A DNA stretch of 55,106 nucleotides. It comes from Colwellia sp. Lineage in GTDB: Bacteria; Pseudomonadota; Gammaproteobacteria; Enterobacterales; Alteromonadaceae. The notes under the pieces were generated by a model. It did no database searches. It saw only the letters and a program-made list of their open reading frames with translations, and was not told the DNA's origin. This document shows, one piece after another, positions 27,933 through 38,422 of this stretch. The stretch's first letter is position 1. Each line of letters starts with the position of its first letter. The DNA is taken from positions 1 to 55,106 of the forward strand of contig JABSOW010000025.1 of NCBI GenBank assembly GCA_013215465.1, read 5' to 3'. The position numbers and the translations under genes were made by a program.

Positions 27933-28661
27933 ATGAGCGTTAATCCAAAACCTACTTATCGTCGTATTCTTCTCAAGCTTAGTGGTGAAGCACTAATGGG
28001 GGATGAGGGCTTTGGAATTGATCCTAAAGTACTCGATCGTATGGCTCAAGAAATTAAAGAGTTGGTTGAAATGGATATTCAAGTAGGTCTTGTTATTGGT
28101 GGTGGCAATTTATTTCGTGGTGCAGGTTTAGCTGAAGCGGGTATGAATCGTGTGGTGGGTGACCAAATGGGGATGTTAGCTACAGTGATGAATGGCTTAG
28201 CAATGCGTGACGCCTTACACCGTGCTTTTGTTAATACTCGTTTGATGTCGGCTATCGATTTAGCTGGCGTATGTGAACGTTATAACTGGGCAAATGCAAT
28301 CAGTTTACTAAAATCGGGTCGTGTGGTTATTTTCTCTGCAGGCACAGGTAATCCTTTTTTTACTACTGATTCAGCCGCATGTTTACGTGGCATTGAAATT
28401 GAAGCCGATGTAGTATTAAAAGCAACAAAAGTCGATGGTATTTATTCTGAAGATCCGGTTAAAAATCCAGAAGCTGAATTATATAGTAGCCTAACCTTTG
28501 ACCAAGTATTGGATAAAGAGTTGAAAGTGATGGATTTAGCCGCGTTTACCTTAGCTCGTGATCATAATATGCCCATTCGTGTATTTAACATGAATAAGCC
28601 CGGTGCACTCAAATCCGTAGTGCTGGGAAGTGATGAAGGTACCGTTATTACTAACGGATAA
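27933..28661 (+). CDS. pyrH: Uridylate kinase (UMP kinase)
   Basis: It phosphorylates UMP to UDP; hexameric bacterial type of the amino-acid-kinase fold. Start ATG at 27933 gives [21 protein letters not shown], aligned with E. coli PyrH, and AGGAA lies upstream; the frame is open back to 27861 but that part is not conserved. At 242 residues it has [28 protein letters not shown] and [18 protein letters not shown]. Confidence 0.96.
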   Translation: MSVNPKPTYRRILLKLSGEALMGDEGFGIDPKVLDRMAQEIKELVEMDIQVGLVIGGGNLFRGAGLAEAGMNRVVGDQMGMLATVMNGLAMRDALHRAFVNTRLMSAIDLAGVCERYNWANAISLLKSGRVVIFSAGTGNPFFTTDSAACLRGIEIEADVVLKATKVDGIYSEDPVKNPEAELYSSLTFDQVLDKELKVMDLAAFTLARDHNMPIRVFNMNKPGALKSVVLGSDEGTVITNG

Positions 28662-28719
28662 TAACCAAAATCTAATTGAACTGTTAAAAAATCATTTGAA
28701 TTGTTTAGGAAGAAATAAC

Positions 28720-29277
28720 GTGATAGATGAAATTAAAGAAGATGCGCAAGAGCGTATGGTAAAAAGCATAGAATCATTAAAGAGTAGCCTTAATAAAATT
28801 AGAACCGGCCGTGCTCATGCATCACTACTTGATAATATAAGTGTTGATTACTACGGGATGGCAACACCGTTAAATCAAGTTGGTAATATTTCAGTACCCG
28901 ATGCACGTAATTTATCAATTACTGTTTTTGATAAAGGCATGATTAGTGCTGTTGAAAAAGCTATCATGAAATCTGATTTGGGTTTGAATCCACAGTCTAA
29001 TGGCACTCTTATTCGTATTCCATTACCTCCACTAACCGAAGAACGTCGTAAAGATTTAGTGAAAGTGGTTCGTGGTGAAGCGGAAGGCGGTAAAGTTGCT
29101 ATTCGAAATATTCGCCGTGATGCAAATTCTGATTTTAAAAGCTTGCTTAAAGATAAAGAAATAAGTGAAGATGAGCACCATCAAGCAGAAGACGGTATTC
29201 AAAAGATCACAGATGTTTTTGTTAAGCAAGTTGATGAGTTATTAGCAAAGAAAGAAGCTGAGTTAATGGAAATATAA
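28720..29277 (+). CDS. frr: Ribosome recycling factor
   Basis: It splits post-termination ribosomes together with EF-G. The GTG at 28720 is the start: it gives [20 protein letters not shown], the normal N-terminus, and AGGAAGAAA lies just before. The frame continues upstream into pyrH but that part is not conserved. At 185 residues, key blocks are [12 protein letters not shown] and [16 protein letters not shown]. Confidence 0.97.
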   Translation: MIDEIKEDAQERMVKSIESLKSSLNKIRTGRAHASLLDNISVDYYGMATPLNQVGNISVPDARNLSITVFDKGMISAVEKAIMKSDLGLNPQSNGTLIRIPLPPLTEERRKDLVKVVRGEAEGGKVAIRNIRRDANSDFKSLLKDKEISEDEHHQAEDGIQKITDVFVKQVDELLAKKEAELMEI

Positions 29278-29362
29278 AAGTGCTTGTTTGCAATGACGCC
29301 AGATAATAAATAAAGCTGACTGGCGTTTTTGTTGGCATGTATTTGTAAATAAAAGGATGATT

Positions 29363-30115
29363 GTGGCAACTGATTTAGCATTAGAAAGAGACCTTAAAAA
29401 AATACCGCAACATATTGCCATCATTATGGATGGTAATGGTCGTTGGGCGCAGGCTCAAGGAAAAGGACGTGTTGCAGGTCATAAAGCCGGCGTGGATTCT
29501 GTTCGTGCTGTTGTTAGAGGCGCACGTCAAGCAGAAGTGAAAGCGTTAACCTTGTTTGCTTTTAGTAGTGAAAACTGGCAACGACCAGAAAAAGAAGTCA
29601 GTGTGCTGATGGATTTATTTATGTTTGTGTTAACTAAAGAAGTTAAACGTCTACATAAAAATAACATTCGTTTTCAAGTGATTGGTGATTTAAGCCGGTT
29701 TTCTGATAAATTACAAAAAAGCATTGCTAAATCAGAGCAGTTAACGGTAAAAAATACTGGTTTAGTTTTGTCTATTGCGGCAAATTATGGTGGCCGTTGG
29801 GATATTACTAATGCCGCTAAGCAACTTGCTAGCCAAGTGAAAAATAATGAAATAACGCTTGATGACATCAATGAAGACTCATTACATCAACATACCTGTT
29901 TAGCGCAATTGCCACCACTGGATCTATTGATTCGTACTGGTGGTGATTACCGTATAAGTAATTTTTTATTATGGCAGGCGGCATATGCCGAGTTTTATTT
30001 CACTGATATATTATGGCCGGATTTTAATGGCAATGAGTTTGAACAAGCGATTAATGTTTTTGATCAACGGGAACGGCGTTTCGGCAAAACAGGTGAGCAA
30101 GTCGTAAATAAATAG
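29363..30115 (+). CDS. uppS: Undecaprenyl diphosphate synthase (cis-prenyltransferase)
   Basis: It makes the C55 lipid carrier for peptidoglycan. It has [12 protein letters not shown] with the catalytic Asp, the substrate loop [11 protein letters not shown] and the C-terminal [22 protein letters not shown] prefer the GTG at 29363: the ATG at 29357 overlaps the AAAAGGA ribosome site itself, which is well spaced (5 bases) for the GTG. Length is then 250 residues. Confidence 0.95.
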   Translation: MATDLALERDLKKIPQHIAIIMDGNGRWAQAQGKGRVAGHKAGVDSVRAVVRGARQAEVKALTLFAFSSENWQRPEKEVSVLMDLFMFVLTKEVKRLHKNNIRFQVIGDLSRFSDKLQKSIAKSEQLTVKNTGLVLSIAANYGGRWDITNAAKQLASQVKNNEITLDDINEDSLHQHTCLAQLPPLDLLIRTGGDYRISNFLLWQAAYAEFYFTDILWPDFNGNEFEQAINVFDQRERRFGKTGEQVVNK

Positions 30116-30273
30116 TTCCTAGCGGCAACTGACGAATTTCGCGCTATTTGTAGATGTTATTCTGTGAATAGGCAAATACTATATTAATAATAAAAAGTAG
30201 TAAAGATCTGTTTTGATTAGTGCATTATCACTCTAAAACGCGAAACTTATAACTACGATAAGAAGGATATAAC

Positions 30274-31140
30274 TTGCTTAAACAACGAATTATTACCGCA
30301 TTGATTTTAGCTCCAGCGGCAATTTTAGCTATATTTTATTTACCGTTAGCGTATTTTTCCGCTTTATTAATGGTTATTATTGGTATAGGTGCTTGGGAAT
30401 GGGGTCCGTTAATGGGCTTTAAAGGTAAAACTAAACGGTTAGGTTTTGTGGCCACTACCCTTATTCTAATTGGCACTATATGGGCTTTATTATCTCCTAG
30501 TGATATATGGCTTAACAGCAAAGAGTTACATATATATGCCCTGAATTTATTATGGCTAGCTGTTGCTTGGTGGGTTTTGTCGGCTTTTTTGATGTTTTCA
30601 TATCCTAATTCAAGTGGTTTTTGGTCAAAACATCGCTCTGTTCGTGGCATTTTTGGCTGGTTAACGCTAGTGCCAACTTGGTTGGCTTTTGTGGTTATTC
30701 GTACCAACGATTATCAAGCTGACTCTTATCATGGCGCTCAATTATTAATGTTTTTATTTTTAATGGTATGGAGCGCTGATATAGGCGCTTATTTTGTTGG
30801 TAAAGCAATAGGCAAAAATAAATTAATGCCAAATGTTAGCCCAGGAAAAACATTAGAAGGTTTTCTCGGAGGCGTTGCTTTTGCTTGTATATTAGTCGTT
30901 ATTGCTGCTTACAATCTTAACTGGACTAACGAGCAAGTGATCACAGTGTTATTGGTTACCGTGTTAATTACCACAGTGTCTGTATTAGGCGACCTTAATG
31001 AAAGTATGTTTAAACGCCAAGCAGGGGTAAAAGATAGTGGTTCTATTTTACCCGGCCATGGCGGTATTTTAGATAGAATTGACAGCCTAACGGCGACAGC
31101 ACCAGTTTTTGCTCTTTGTTATGTACTATTTGGTTGGTAG
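30274..31140 (+). CDS. cdsA: Phosphatidate cytidylyltransferase
   Basis: This integral membrane enzyme makes CDP-diacylglycerol. It has 288 residues with multiple membrane helices and the CdsA signature near the C-terminus (KDSGSILPGHGGILDRIDS). The start codon is TTG at 30274 with AAGAAGGA 7-8 bases before it; no ATG fits. A 158-bp gap after uppS leaves room for a promoter, but none is clear. Confidence 0.95.
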   Translation: MLKQRIITALILAPAAILAIFYLPLAYFSALLMVIIGIGAWEWGPLMGFKGKTKRLGFVATTLILIGTIWALLSPSDIWLNSKELHIYALNLLWLAVAWWVLSAFLMFSYPNSSGFWSKHRSVRGIFGWLTLVPTWLAFVVIRTNDYQADSYHGAQLLMFLFLMVWSADIGAYFVGKAIGKNKLMPNVSPGKTLEGFLGGVAFACILVVIAAYNLNWTNEQVITVLLVTVLITTVSVLGDLNESMFKRQAGVKDSGSILPGHGGILDRIDSLTATAPVFALCYVLFGW

Positions 31141-31171
31141 TTGTGTCTAAATTTTTAGTAGAAAATATAAT

Positions 31172-32413
31172 ATGTTAGAACGTAATACGAATAAACGCCA
31201 AATATGTATCCTTGGCTCGACTGGCTCTATCGGTATCAATACCCTTAATGTTATACGTTTACATCGCGATAAATTTAACGTAGTCAGTTTATCTGCAAAT
31301 GCGAGTGTTGATAAAATTTTTGCCCAGTGTCTTGAATTTAAGCCTAAAACTGTGGTGATGGTATCAGCAGCCCATGCTGAACAATTAGCATCACGTTTAG
31401 CCAGTGAAAACCTTAAATCTATTGAGGTTAAATCAGGCGTTGATGCACTGGTTGAACTTGCTGGTTCACCCCATACGGATACCGTAATGGCAGCCATTGT
31501 TGGCGCTGCTGGCTTAATGCCTACATTGGCTGCGGTACAAGCAGGTAAACGGGTGTTATTGGCTAACAAAGAAGCATTAGTAACCTCTGGTGCTATTTTT
31601 ATTGAGGCAGTTAAACAATCGGGCGCACAACTTTTACCTATAGATAGTGAGCATAATGCCATCTTTCAAAGTTTACCTTGGCAAGAACAAGCTAGGGTTG
31701 GTCATTGTCAATTAGCACAGAATGGTATCAGTAAAATTTTACTAACAGGCTCTGGAGGGCCTTTTAGAACACGATTACTATCTGAACTTGAGTATGTTAC
31801 ACCAAATGAAGCTTGTGCTCATCCCAATTGGGATATGGGACGTAAGATCTCCGTAGATTCAGCTACCATGATGAATAAAGGTTTAGAGTTTATCGAAGCT
31901 AAATGGTTATTTAATGTGGAAGCAAGTGATATTCAAGTGGTGCTGCACCCACAAAGTACTATCCATTCTATGGTGCAATACAAAGATGGTTCAGTGATTG
32001 CCCAAATGGGTAACCCTGATATGCGCACACCTATTGCCCATGCTTTGGCGTATCCTGAGCGAATTGATTCAGGTGTTGCCCCGTTAGACTTTTTTAATAC
32101 CCCTTCATTTGAGTTTCAATCAGTAGATTTTGAAAAGTACCCTAACTTAAAATTGGCGATAGAAGCTTGTAAAAGCGGTCAAGGCGCTTGTACAGCTCTT
32201 AATGCTGCTAATGAAATAGCAGTCGCTGCTTTTTTGAACGAACAAATTAAATTTACCGATATTTATAAAATAAATGAAACTTCTGTGAGAAAATTTGTCT
32301 CAGAACAGGTAAGTAATATTAATGAGGTCATTTCCTTAGATACACGAGCTAGAGAATATGCTCTATCAATTTTAGAGAACTTTTCAGTTGGTAAAGATAA
32401 GGAACAAAAATAG
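31172..32413 (+). CDS. dxr: 1-deoxy-D-xylulose 5-phosphate reductoisomerase
   Basis: This is the first committed step of the MEP isoprenoid pathway. NADPH site ILGSTGSIGINTL (residues 12-24), ANKEALVTSG, metal/substrate blocks IDSEHNAIFQ and ATMMNKGLEFIEAKWLF, and a C-terminal helical domain are all present. The 413 residues are slightly longer than E. coli (398). It is followed after 2 bp by rseP. Confidence 0.96.
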   Translation: MLERNTNKRQICILGSTGSIGINTLNVIRLHRDKFNVVSLSANASVDKIFAQCLEFKPKTVVMVSAAHAEQLASRLASENLKSIEVKSGVDALVELAGSPHTDTVMAAIVGAAGLMPTLAAVQAGKRVLLANKEALVTSGAIFIEAVKQSGAQLLPIDSEHNAIFQSLPWQEQARVGHCQLAQNGISKILLTGSGGPFRTRLLSELEYVTPNEACAHPNWDMGRKISVDSATMMNKGLEFIEAKWLFNVEASDIQVVLHPQSTIHSMVQYKDGSVIAQMGNPDMRTPIAHALAYPERIDSGVAPLDFFNTPSFEFQSVDFEKYPNLKLAIEACKSGQGACTALNAANEIAVAAFLNEQIKFTDIYKINETSVRKFVSEQVSNINEVISLDTRAREYALSILENFSVGKDKEQK

Positions 32414-32415
32414 AT

Positions 32416-33777
32416 ATGTTTGACTTTATTTGGAATTTAGCCTCTTTTGTCATTGCACTTGGTATTTTAGTTACTGTGCATGAATATGGTCATTTTTGGG
32501 TGGCACGAAAAAATGGTGTAAAAGTAGAGCGTTTTTCAGTCGGTTTTGGCAAAGCTATTTGGCGAAAAACCGGAGCAGATGGCACTGAATATGTAATCGC
32601 TATGATACCGCTTGGGGGCTATGTCAAAATGCTTGACGGGCGTGTTGACCAAGTATCTGAGGAAGATAAAGATAAAACCTTTAATGGTAAGTCAGTGTAT
32701 CAACGTATTGCTATTATTGCGGCCGGCCCTTTTGCAAATTTTGCCTTTGCGATATTTGCCTTTTATTTAATGTTTTTAATTGGCGTACCTAGTATTAAGC
32801 CTATTGTTGGCGACATTATCCCTGAGTCAATCGCGGCGCAGGCACAAGTACCAAATAATGCAGAGATAGTTGAAGTTGCAGGTAAGTCAGTGCGTGACTG
32901 GCAAGATGTTAACTTAGCCTTGATTGGTGAAATAGGCTCAGCGTCGATTGTCATCAAAACGAAGAGTGCCAATAGCCAGTATGTTAGTTCTCATCAGTTA
33001 AGTACTAAAAATTGGCAGTTTTCACCGGAGAAAGTCTCTGCCTTGACAAGCTTAGGGATAATACCTTATCGTCCACAAGTACATAATGAACTTGCTCGTA
33101 TTAGCGAGGATAGCCCCGCAGAAAAAGCGGGATTAAAAGTAGGCGATAAGCTTATTGCCCTTAATGATGAACATTTAGCACAAGGTTGGACTGATTTTTC
33201 TAAGAAAATTAAACTTTACCCTGATCAGCTTGTTAATATTACCGTGGAGCGTGCAGGTAGTAATCAAGTGTTACAAGTCACCCCCAAAGGTATTGACAGT
33301 AATGGTAAGTTAATTGGTTATTTAGGCGTATCTCCTAAAGCAGATGACTGGCCAGCAGAATACAAAATAGAGATCAGTTATGGCGTATTTTCTGCGCTAA
33401 CCGAAAGTGTCATTCGCACTTGGAATTTGATCACCTTAAGTTTTGATATGATAGGGAAATTAATAACAGGTGATGTTTCTGTTAAGAATTTAAGTGGTCC
33501 AATAGCGATAGCTCAAGGGGCAGGGGATAGTGCAAGTTATGGCTTTGTTTACTTTTTAGGCTTTTTAGCGCTAATTAGTATTAATTTAGGAATAATTAAC
33601 CTTTTACCGTTGCCAGTACTTGATGGCGGACACTTACTCTATTATCTTATAGAGCTTTTAACAGGAAAGCCTGTTCCGGAAAATATTCAGGAAGCGGGAT
33701 TCAAGTTTGGTGCCTTAGCGTTATTAGCCTTAATGAGTATCGCTCTGTTTAATGATTTTAGTAGAGTGCTGGGTTAG
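32416..33777 (+). CDS. rseP: Site-2 protease RseP
   Basis: This inner-membrane zinc metalloprotease cleaves the anti-sigma factor RseA and remnant signal peptides. The zinc motif is VHEYGH (His22, Glu23, His26), with the third ligand in NLLPLPVLDGGHLLYY. Two PDZ domains lie in between (about 110-300; the second includes EDSPAEKAGLKVGDKLIALND). It has four membrane helices and 453 residues. A decayed copy of its last 190 bp lies immediately downstream. Confidence 0.96.
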   Translation: MFDFIWNLASFVIALGILVTVHEYGHFWVARKNGVKVERFSVGFGKAIWRKTGADGTEYVIAMIPLGGYVKMLDGRVDQVSEEDKDKTFNGKSVYQRIAIIAAGPFANFAFAIFAFYLMFLIGVPSIKPIVGDIIPESIAAQAQVPNNAEIVEVAGKSVRDWQDVNLALIGEIGSASIVIKTKSANSQYVSSHQLSTKNWQFSPEKVSALTSLGIIPYRPQVHNELARISEDSPAEKAGLKVGDKLIALNDEHLAQGWTDFSKKIKLYPDQLVNITVERAGSNQVLQVTPKGIDSNGKLIGYLGVSPKADDWPAEYKIEISYGVFSALTESVIRTWNLITLSFDMIGKLITGDVSVKNLSGPIAIAQGAGDSASYGFVYFLGFLALISINLGIINLLPLPVLDGGHLLYYLIELLTGKPVPENIQEAGFKFGALALLALMSIALFNDFSRVLG

Positions 33778-33795
33778 ATTTGGTTAGGTGTGTAA

Positions 33796-34000
33796 AGGAT
33801 AATTAACCTTTTACGTTTAACCAAGCAAGTCAGTACTTGATGGCGGGCACATACTCTGCCGTATTAATTGAAGCTTATAGCGCTTTTAGCAGGAAAGTCT
33901 GTTCCTTAAATGTCAAAGAATGGAATCAAGTATTGTGCCATAGCGTTTTAATATTAATAATTATAGCGCTGTTTAATGATTTTAGTCGGCTGTTGGATTT
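33796..34000 (+). pseudogene. Degenerate tandem duplicate of the rseP 3' end
   Basis: The sequence follows rseP 33592-33773 in order: AATTAACCTTTTAC, CAGTACTTGATGGCGG, CAGGAAAG-CTGTTCC and CTGTTTAATGATTTTAGT all recur with scattered substitutions and small indels. Frameshifts destroy the reading frame. An 85-codon ORF across it (33837-34094) matches no protein and is treated as non-coding. It is an old duplication left between rseP and bamA. Confidence 0.85.
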
Positions 34001-34030
34001 AAAATATAGTATATATACTTACTATGTTTT

Positions 34031-34051
34031 AAGGTGTAACACTTACACCTT
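34031..34051 (+). promoter_or_regulatory. Short hairpin before bamA
   Basis: AAGGTGTAA at 34031-34039 pairs perfectly with TTACACCTT at 34043-34051 around CAC. No T-run follows, so it is more likely an operator or mRNA structure than a terminator. A second, weaker pairing TTGCA...TGCAA follows to 34072. Confidence 0.35.
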
Positions 34052-34108
34052 GCAGCTTACAGCGTGCAATTTACGCAGTGATAAGAAGAAGTAACAAAGT
34101 TAAAATAT

Positions 34109-36583
34109 ATGATAATTAAAAAATTAGCCTCTGCCGTTTTACTAGGCGCTTTAGGTACAACAGCACAAGCTGCGCAAGAATTTCAAATTGAAGATATTGA
34201 AGTAAAGGGTTTACAGCGTGTTGCTTTAGGTGCTGCCTTAACGCATATTCCGTTTAATGTTGGCGACACTTTAAATCAGTTTAGAATTTCCCAATCGATA
34301 AAGGCTTTATATAAGTCAGGACATTTTAATGATATTCGCGCGTATCGTGACGGAAACCGTATCATTTATCGTGTTCGAGAGCGTGAAACTATCAGTGAAA
34401 TCACCTTTGAAGGTAACAGTGATTTAAAAGATGAGCAGTTAACTGAAAGCTTAGATGGTAGTAATATTCGTGTTGGTGAAACACTTGATCGTACTGTTAT
34501 TTCAGGTATTGAAATGGGCTTGGAAGATTTTTATCACAGTGTCGGTAAATATAATGCCGAGGTATCTACCACAATAACTCACTTACCGAGAAACCGCGTT
34601 AACCTTGAGTTTACTTTTACTGAAGGTGATGCAGCGTCGATTAAACAAATAAATATCATTGGTAATGAGGTTTTTACCGATGCGCAACTACTTGATAGAA
34701 TTGAGTTAACGTTTGATTCGCCATGGTGGGATTTTATGGCGCAAGATAGGTATCAAAAACAAACGTTACAAGGTGATATGGAAACTATCACTAGTTATTA
34801 CCTAGATCGCGGCTATCTTCGTTTTGATGTTGATTCAACGCAAGTCTCTATGACACCGGATAAAAAATCAGTTTACATTGCTTTAAATGTCACTGAAGGT
34901 GAAACTTATACTATTAGTGATGTTGATTTTATCGGCGACATGGCAGGTTTTGAAAAAACAATTCGTGCCATAAATCCATTGCAGGTTGATAACCTCTATA
35001 ACGGTGCTGAAGTCACTTATACCGAAGAAGTAATAAGTAAATTTTTGGGGCGATTTGGTTATGCATACCCTAAAGTAATCACTATTCCTGATATTAATGA
35101 CGAAAATCATACGGTAAAGTTATCGATATCAATTGATCCAGGTAAGCGTATTTACGTTAATAAAATTAACTTTAATGGTAACCATGTTACTGCTGATAGA
35201 GTATTACGTCGTGAAATGCGCCAAATGGAAGGTGCTTGGTTGTCGAATAGTTTAGTCGAACACTCTAAAGCACGTTTATCTCGTTTGCCCTATATGGAAA
35301 CTGTTAATTTTGAAACCAATCAAATTTCAGGTGAAGATGACTTAGTCAACATTGACTTTAACGTAAAAGAGCAAGCTTCAGGTTCATTTACTGCCGGTAT
35401 TGGCTACGGTGACTCAACCAAATTAAGTTTAAATGCTGGTATTCAACAAAATAACTTTTTAGGTACTGGTAATCGTTTAGGTTTTACGATTAATACCAAT
35501 AGCTATTCAAAAAGTGCCAGTATTTCTTATACTGATCCTTACTTTACCGTTGATGCGGTATCACTTGGCGGGCAAATTTTTTATCAAGCTTTTGACGCCG
35601 GCAGTGCTAATTTAGAGCAATATAATAATAAAACTTATGGTTTCGGACTTAACTGGGGTTTTCCTATTAATGAATATATTAGAATTAATTTTGGCGTAGG
35701 CTTTAAAAATAATGAAATTACTTCATTAGAATCTTATGAGCAAATTCAAACCTTTTATGATTTGCATGCTGATCCAAATGATCCTGATGCAGCATTATCG
35801 TTTAAAAACTATGATGTGAGCGCGAGTATTTCACGCTCAACTTTGAACCGTGGTACTTTTCCAACCGCAGGCTCTCAACAAAGTTTATCGGTGAAGATGA
35901 CTACGCCAAATAGTTCAGATGTGCAGTACTTTAAAGTTAACCTTGATACTAAGTTTTATTTTCCCTTATCACGTGATCAACGCTGGACCGTACTGGCGCG
36001 CATGCAATTAGGTTATGGTAATGGTTATGGACAAGTGAATGGCAATGATCAGTTGCTACCGTTCTGGGAAAACTTTAGAGCGGGTGGCTCTGATAGCTTA
36101 CGTGGCTTTGAAAATAATACCGTAGGACCACGTGCCGTTTACCGTTATCCTACGTCTATTGACGGTACGCCAAGCCCAACCGGTGGTAGTGCTTGTTGTT
36201 TAGGATCTGATGAAGATTACATTCAAGTATCACCGCGCTCTGTTGGTGGTAATGCTATTGCTATCGGGGGTATTGAGTTAATCGTACCGACACCGTTTTT
36301 AGATGAAAGTTATTCAAATAGTGTTCGTACCAGCTTCTTTGTTGATGTCGGTAATGTTTGGGATACTGAGTTTGATATGGCTAACTATAATGATTTAGCG
36401 CCAGTTGAACTTGAAAAGTTGTCTGATTATTCCGAAGTTGGAGGTTTTCGAGCCTCTGGTGGTTTATCTATTCAATGGCTGTCACCAATGGGACCGATGA
36501 TTTTTAGTTTTGCTAAAACAATAAAAGAAGAAGTGGATGATGATACCGCATTCTTTAGCTTTAATATTGGTAAAACTTTTTAA
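34109..36583 (+). CDS. bamA: Outer membrane protein assembly factor BamA
   Basis: Core of the BAM complex that folds outer-membrane beta-barrels. An 824-residue precursor has a signal peptide of about 22 (LLGALGTTAQA), five POTRA domains (about 24-420; the first with FQIEDIEVKGLQRVALGAAL) and a C-terminal Omp85 barrel including the FRAGGSDSLRGFENNTVGPR motif of barrel loop 6 and a terminal Phe (FNIGKTF). An insert with two cysteines (GGSACCLGSDEDY) follows the loop-6 motif. It is followed by skp. Confidence 0.97.
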   Translation: MIIKKLASAVLLGALGTTAQAAQEFQIEDIEVKGLQRVALGAALTHIPFNVGDTLNQFRISQSIKALYKSGHFNDIRAYRDGNRIIYRVRERETISEITFEGNSDLKDEQLTESLDGSNIRVGETLDRTVISGIEMGLEDFYHSVGKYNAEVSTTITHLPRNRVNLEFTFTEGDAASIKQINIIGNEVFTDAQLLDRIELTFDSPWWDFMAQDRYQKQTLQGDMETITSYYLDRGYLRFDVDSTQVSMTPDKKSVYIALNVTEGETYTISDVDFIGDMAGFEKTIRAINPLQVDNLYNGAEVTYTEEVISKFLGRFGYAYPKVITIPDINDENHTVKLSISIDPGKRIYVNKINFNGNHVTADRVLRREMRQMEGAWLSNSLVEHSKARLSRLPYMETVNFETNQISGEDDLVNIDFNVKEQASGSFTAGIGYGDSTKLSLNAGIQQNNFLGTGNRLGFTINTNSYSKSASISYTDPYFTVDAVSLGGQIFYQAFDAGSANLEQYNNKTYGFGLNWGFPINEYIRINFGVGFKNNEITSLESYEQIQTFYDLHADPNDPDAALSFKNYDVSASISRSTLNRGTFPTAGSQQSLSVKMTTPNSSDVQYFKVNLDTKFYFPLSRDQRWTVLARMQLGYGNGYGQVNGNDQLLPFWENFRAGGSDSLRGFENNTVGPRAVYRYPTSIDGTPSPTGGSACCLGSDEDYIQVSPRSVGGNAIAIGGIELIVPTPFLDESYSNSVRTSFFVDVGNVWDTEFDMANYNDLAPVELEKLSDYSEVGGFRASGGLSIQWLSPMGPMIFSFAKTIKEEVDDDTAFFSFNIGKTF

Positions 36584-36672
36584 ATTTATCTACCCAATAA
36601 GCGTGTTTAACTGTTAACTTTGGTTAAGCAAAAAAATTATACCTAAAATAAATAGAAAAAGAGGAAAATACA

Positions 36673-37191
36673 TTGAACAAATTTATTAAATCTATGGCTG
36701 TTACAGCGACTGCATCAACATTATTGTTAGCCAGCAGTGCGATGGCTTTTGAACAAAAAATTGCCGTGGTAAATGTACAAGAAGCCATTAATCAAATTCC
36801 TCAGTCTGCCGCATTAATGCAAAGCTTAGAAGCAGAGTTTAAAGATGAAAAAGCAGTCATTGAACAACTACAAAAAGATCTAACTTTCGAAGATGAAAAT
36901 TTAAAGCGTAATGGCTCATTGATGAGTGAAAAAGAAAAGAAAAAATTACAAACTAAAATGGCTAACTTGTATCAACAATATCAAGTTAAAGTGAAAGAAT
37001 TTCAACAAAAAGTAGCGCAGCGTAAAAATATAGAAACTAATAAGCTTTTTGCTTTAGTTACCCAAGCGGTTGATAATATTGCTGCTAAAGATAACTATGA
37101 CTTAGTACTTTCAAAACAGGCTGTTGTTTATTCAAAACCAGCCATTAATATTACCAGCAAGGTTGTCGAGCAAGTCAGTAAGCTCAAATAG
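36673..37191 (+). CDS. skp: Periplasmic chaperone Skp (OmpH)
   Basis: It carries unfolded outer-membrane proteins to BAM. The start is TTG at 36673 after a strong GAGGAAAA site. A signal peptide of about 25 (ASTLLLASSAMAF) is followed by KIAVVNVQEAINQIPQ and a long charged coiled coil (KDEKAVIEQLQKDL...). 172 residues is the normal size. Order bamA-skp-lpxD is conserved. Confidence 0.94.
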   Translation: MNKFIKSMAVTATASTLLLASSAMAFEQKIAVVNVQEAINQIPQSAALMQSLEAEFKDEKAVIEQLQKDLTFEDENLKRNGSLMSEKEKKKLQTKMANLYQQYQVKVKEFQQKVAQRKNIETNKLFALVTQAVDNIAAKDNYDLVLSKQAVVYSKPAINITSKVVEQVSKLK

Positions 37192-37235
37192 TTTTAGATT
37201 CGCCTTTTGATTAGTAATGAATAAAAAGAGATACT

Positions 37236-38285
37236 ATGAGTTATACCCTTGCAGAAATTGCAGAACATATTAATGCTAAGTTAGTGGTTGCCCAATCATC
37301 AGATAGCTTGGTGGCTAGCAGCACCATAAATAGCTTGGCTACGCTAGCCAATGCTAAATTAGGGCAAGTTGCCTTTCTTGGCAATAATAAATATGTATCG
37401 CACCTATGCACAACTAAGGCCAGTGCAGTCATTATCTCACCTGAAACATTACCTCAGTGTCCGGTTAATGCGTTAGTGATGGATAACCCTTATATGGGCT
37501 ATGCACTGTTAGCAAATTTACTTGATACGACACCTGCCGTAGCTAACGGTATTCACAAGAGTGCGGTCATAGCTGATGATGTTGAGCTTGGTGCAAATGT
37601 TTCTATAGGTGCCAATAGTGTTATTGAGTCAGGCGTCCACCTTGCCGATAACGTTAGTATTGGCGCAGGTTGTTTCATTGGTGAAAATGTTAGTATTGGC
37701 AAGGGCACAACTCTTTGGTCAAATATCAGTATTTATCATCGCGTTGTTATTGGTCAAGCGTGTTTAATTCAAGCGAATACTGTTATTGGCTCCGATGGTT
37801 TTGGTTATGCTCCGGTAAATGCACAATATAAATGGCATAAAATCCCTCAGCTTGGTAGTGTAATTATTGGCGATTATGTTGAAATTGGCGCGAGTACAAC
37901 CATTGATAGAGGCGCGCTTGAAAATACCCTTATTAAAGATGGTGTGATCCTCGATAATCAAATTCAAATTGCTCATAATGTCATTATCGGCGAAAATACC
38001 GCTATGGCGGCTTGCAGTGTCATTGCGGGTAGTACCGTGATTGGTAAAAACTGTACTATTGCTGGTCTTGTTGGCATTAATGGTCATATCAATATCACTG
38101 ATAATTGTATTTTTACCGGTATGGCGATGGTCACTAAAGATATAACAAACTCGGGTGTTTATTCTTCAGGTATGCCTGCTGCGCCGAATAAAGAATGGCA
38201 TAAAACCAACGCAAGAGTTAAACGTCTAGATAGTTTAACCAAACGAGTAAAAGAGCTAGAAACGCTGATTAATCGTCTGTCATAA
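37236..38285 (+). CDS. lpxD: UDP-3-O-(3-hydroxyacyl)glucosamine N-acyltransferase
   Basis: Third step of lipid A synthesis. 349 residues: N-terminal uridine-binding domain, left-handed beta-helix of hexapeptide repeats (VIADDVELGANVSIGANSVI) with catalytic His in IQIAHNVIIG, and the C-terminal helix KRLDSLTKRVKELETLI. Confidence 0.96.
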   Translation: MSYTLAEIAEHINAKLVVAQSSDSLVASSTINSLATLANAKLGQVAFLGNNKYVSHLCTTKASAVIISPETLPQCPVNALVMDNPYMGYALLANLLDTTPAVANGIHKSAVIADDVELGANVSIGANSVIESGVHLADNVSIGAGCFIGENVSIGKGTTLWSNISIYHRVVIGQACLIQANTVIGSDGFGYAPVNAQYKWHKIPQLGSVIIGDYVEIGASTTIDRGALENTLIKDGVILDNQIQIAHNVIIGENTAMAACSVIAGSTVIGKNCTIAGLVGINGHINITDNCIFTGMAMVTKDITNSGVYSSGMPAAPNKEWHKTNARVKRLDSLTKRVKELETLINRLS

Positions 38286-38422
38286 AGTAAGCAGTCATAA
38301 ATTAATCAGCAACAAATAAAACAGTTGCCAATAAATAATAAAAACAAAGCACTGTAACGCCAATAACAGCACTAATTTCCTTCATAAATGATTTAGTGCA
38401 TGTCAAAGAAAGGAATACTCTT

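Noticed and set aside
33837..34094. 85-codon ORF between rseP and bamA
   Set aside because: It crosses the decayed rseP duplicate in a shifted frame, has no ribosome site and no protein-like composition.
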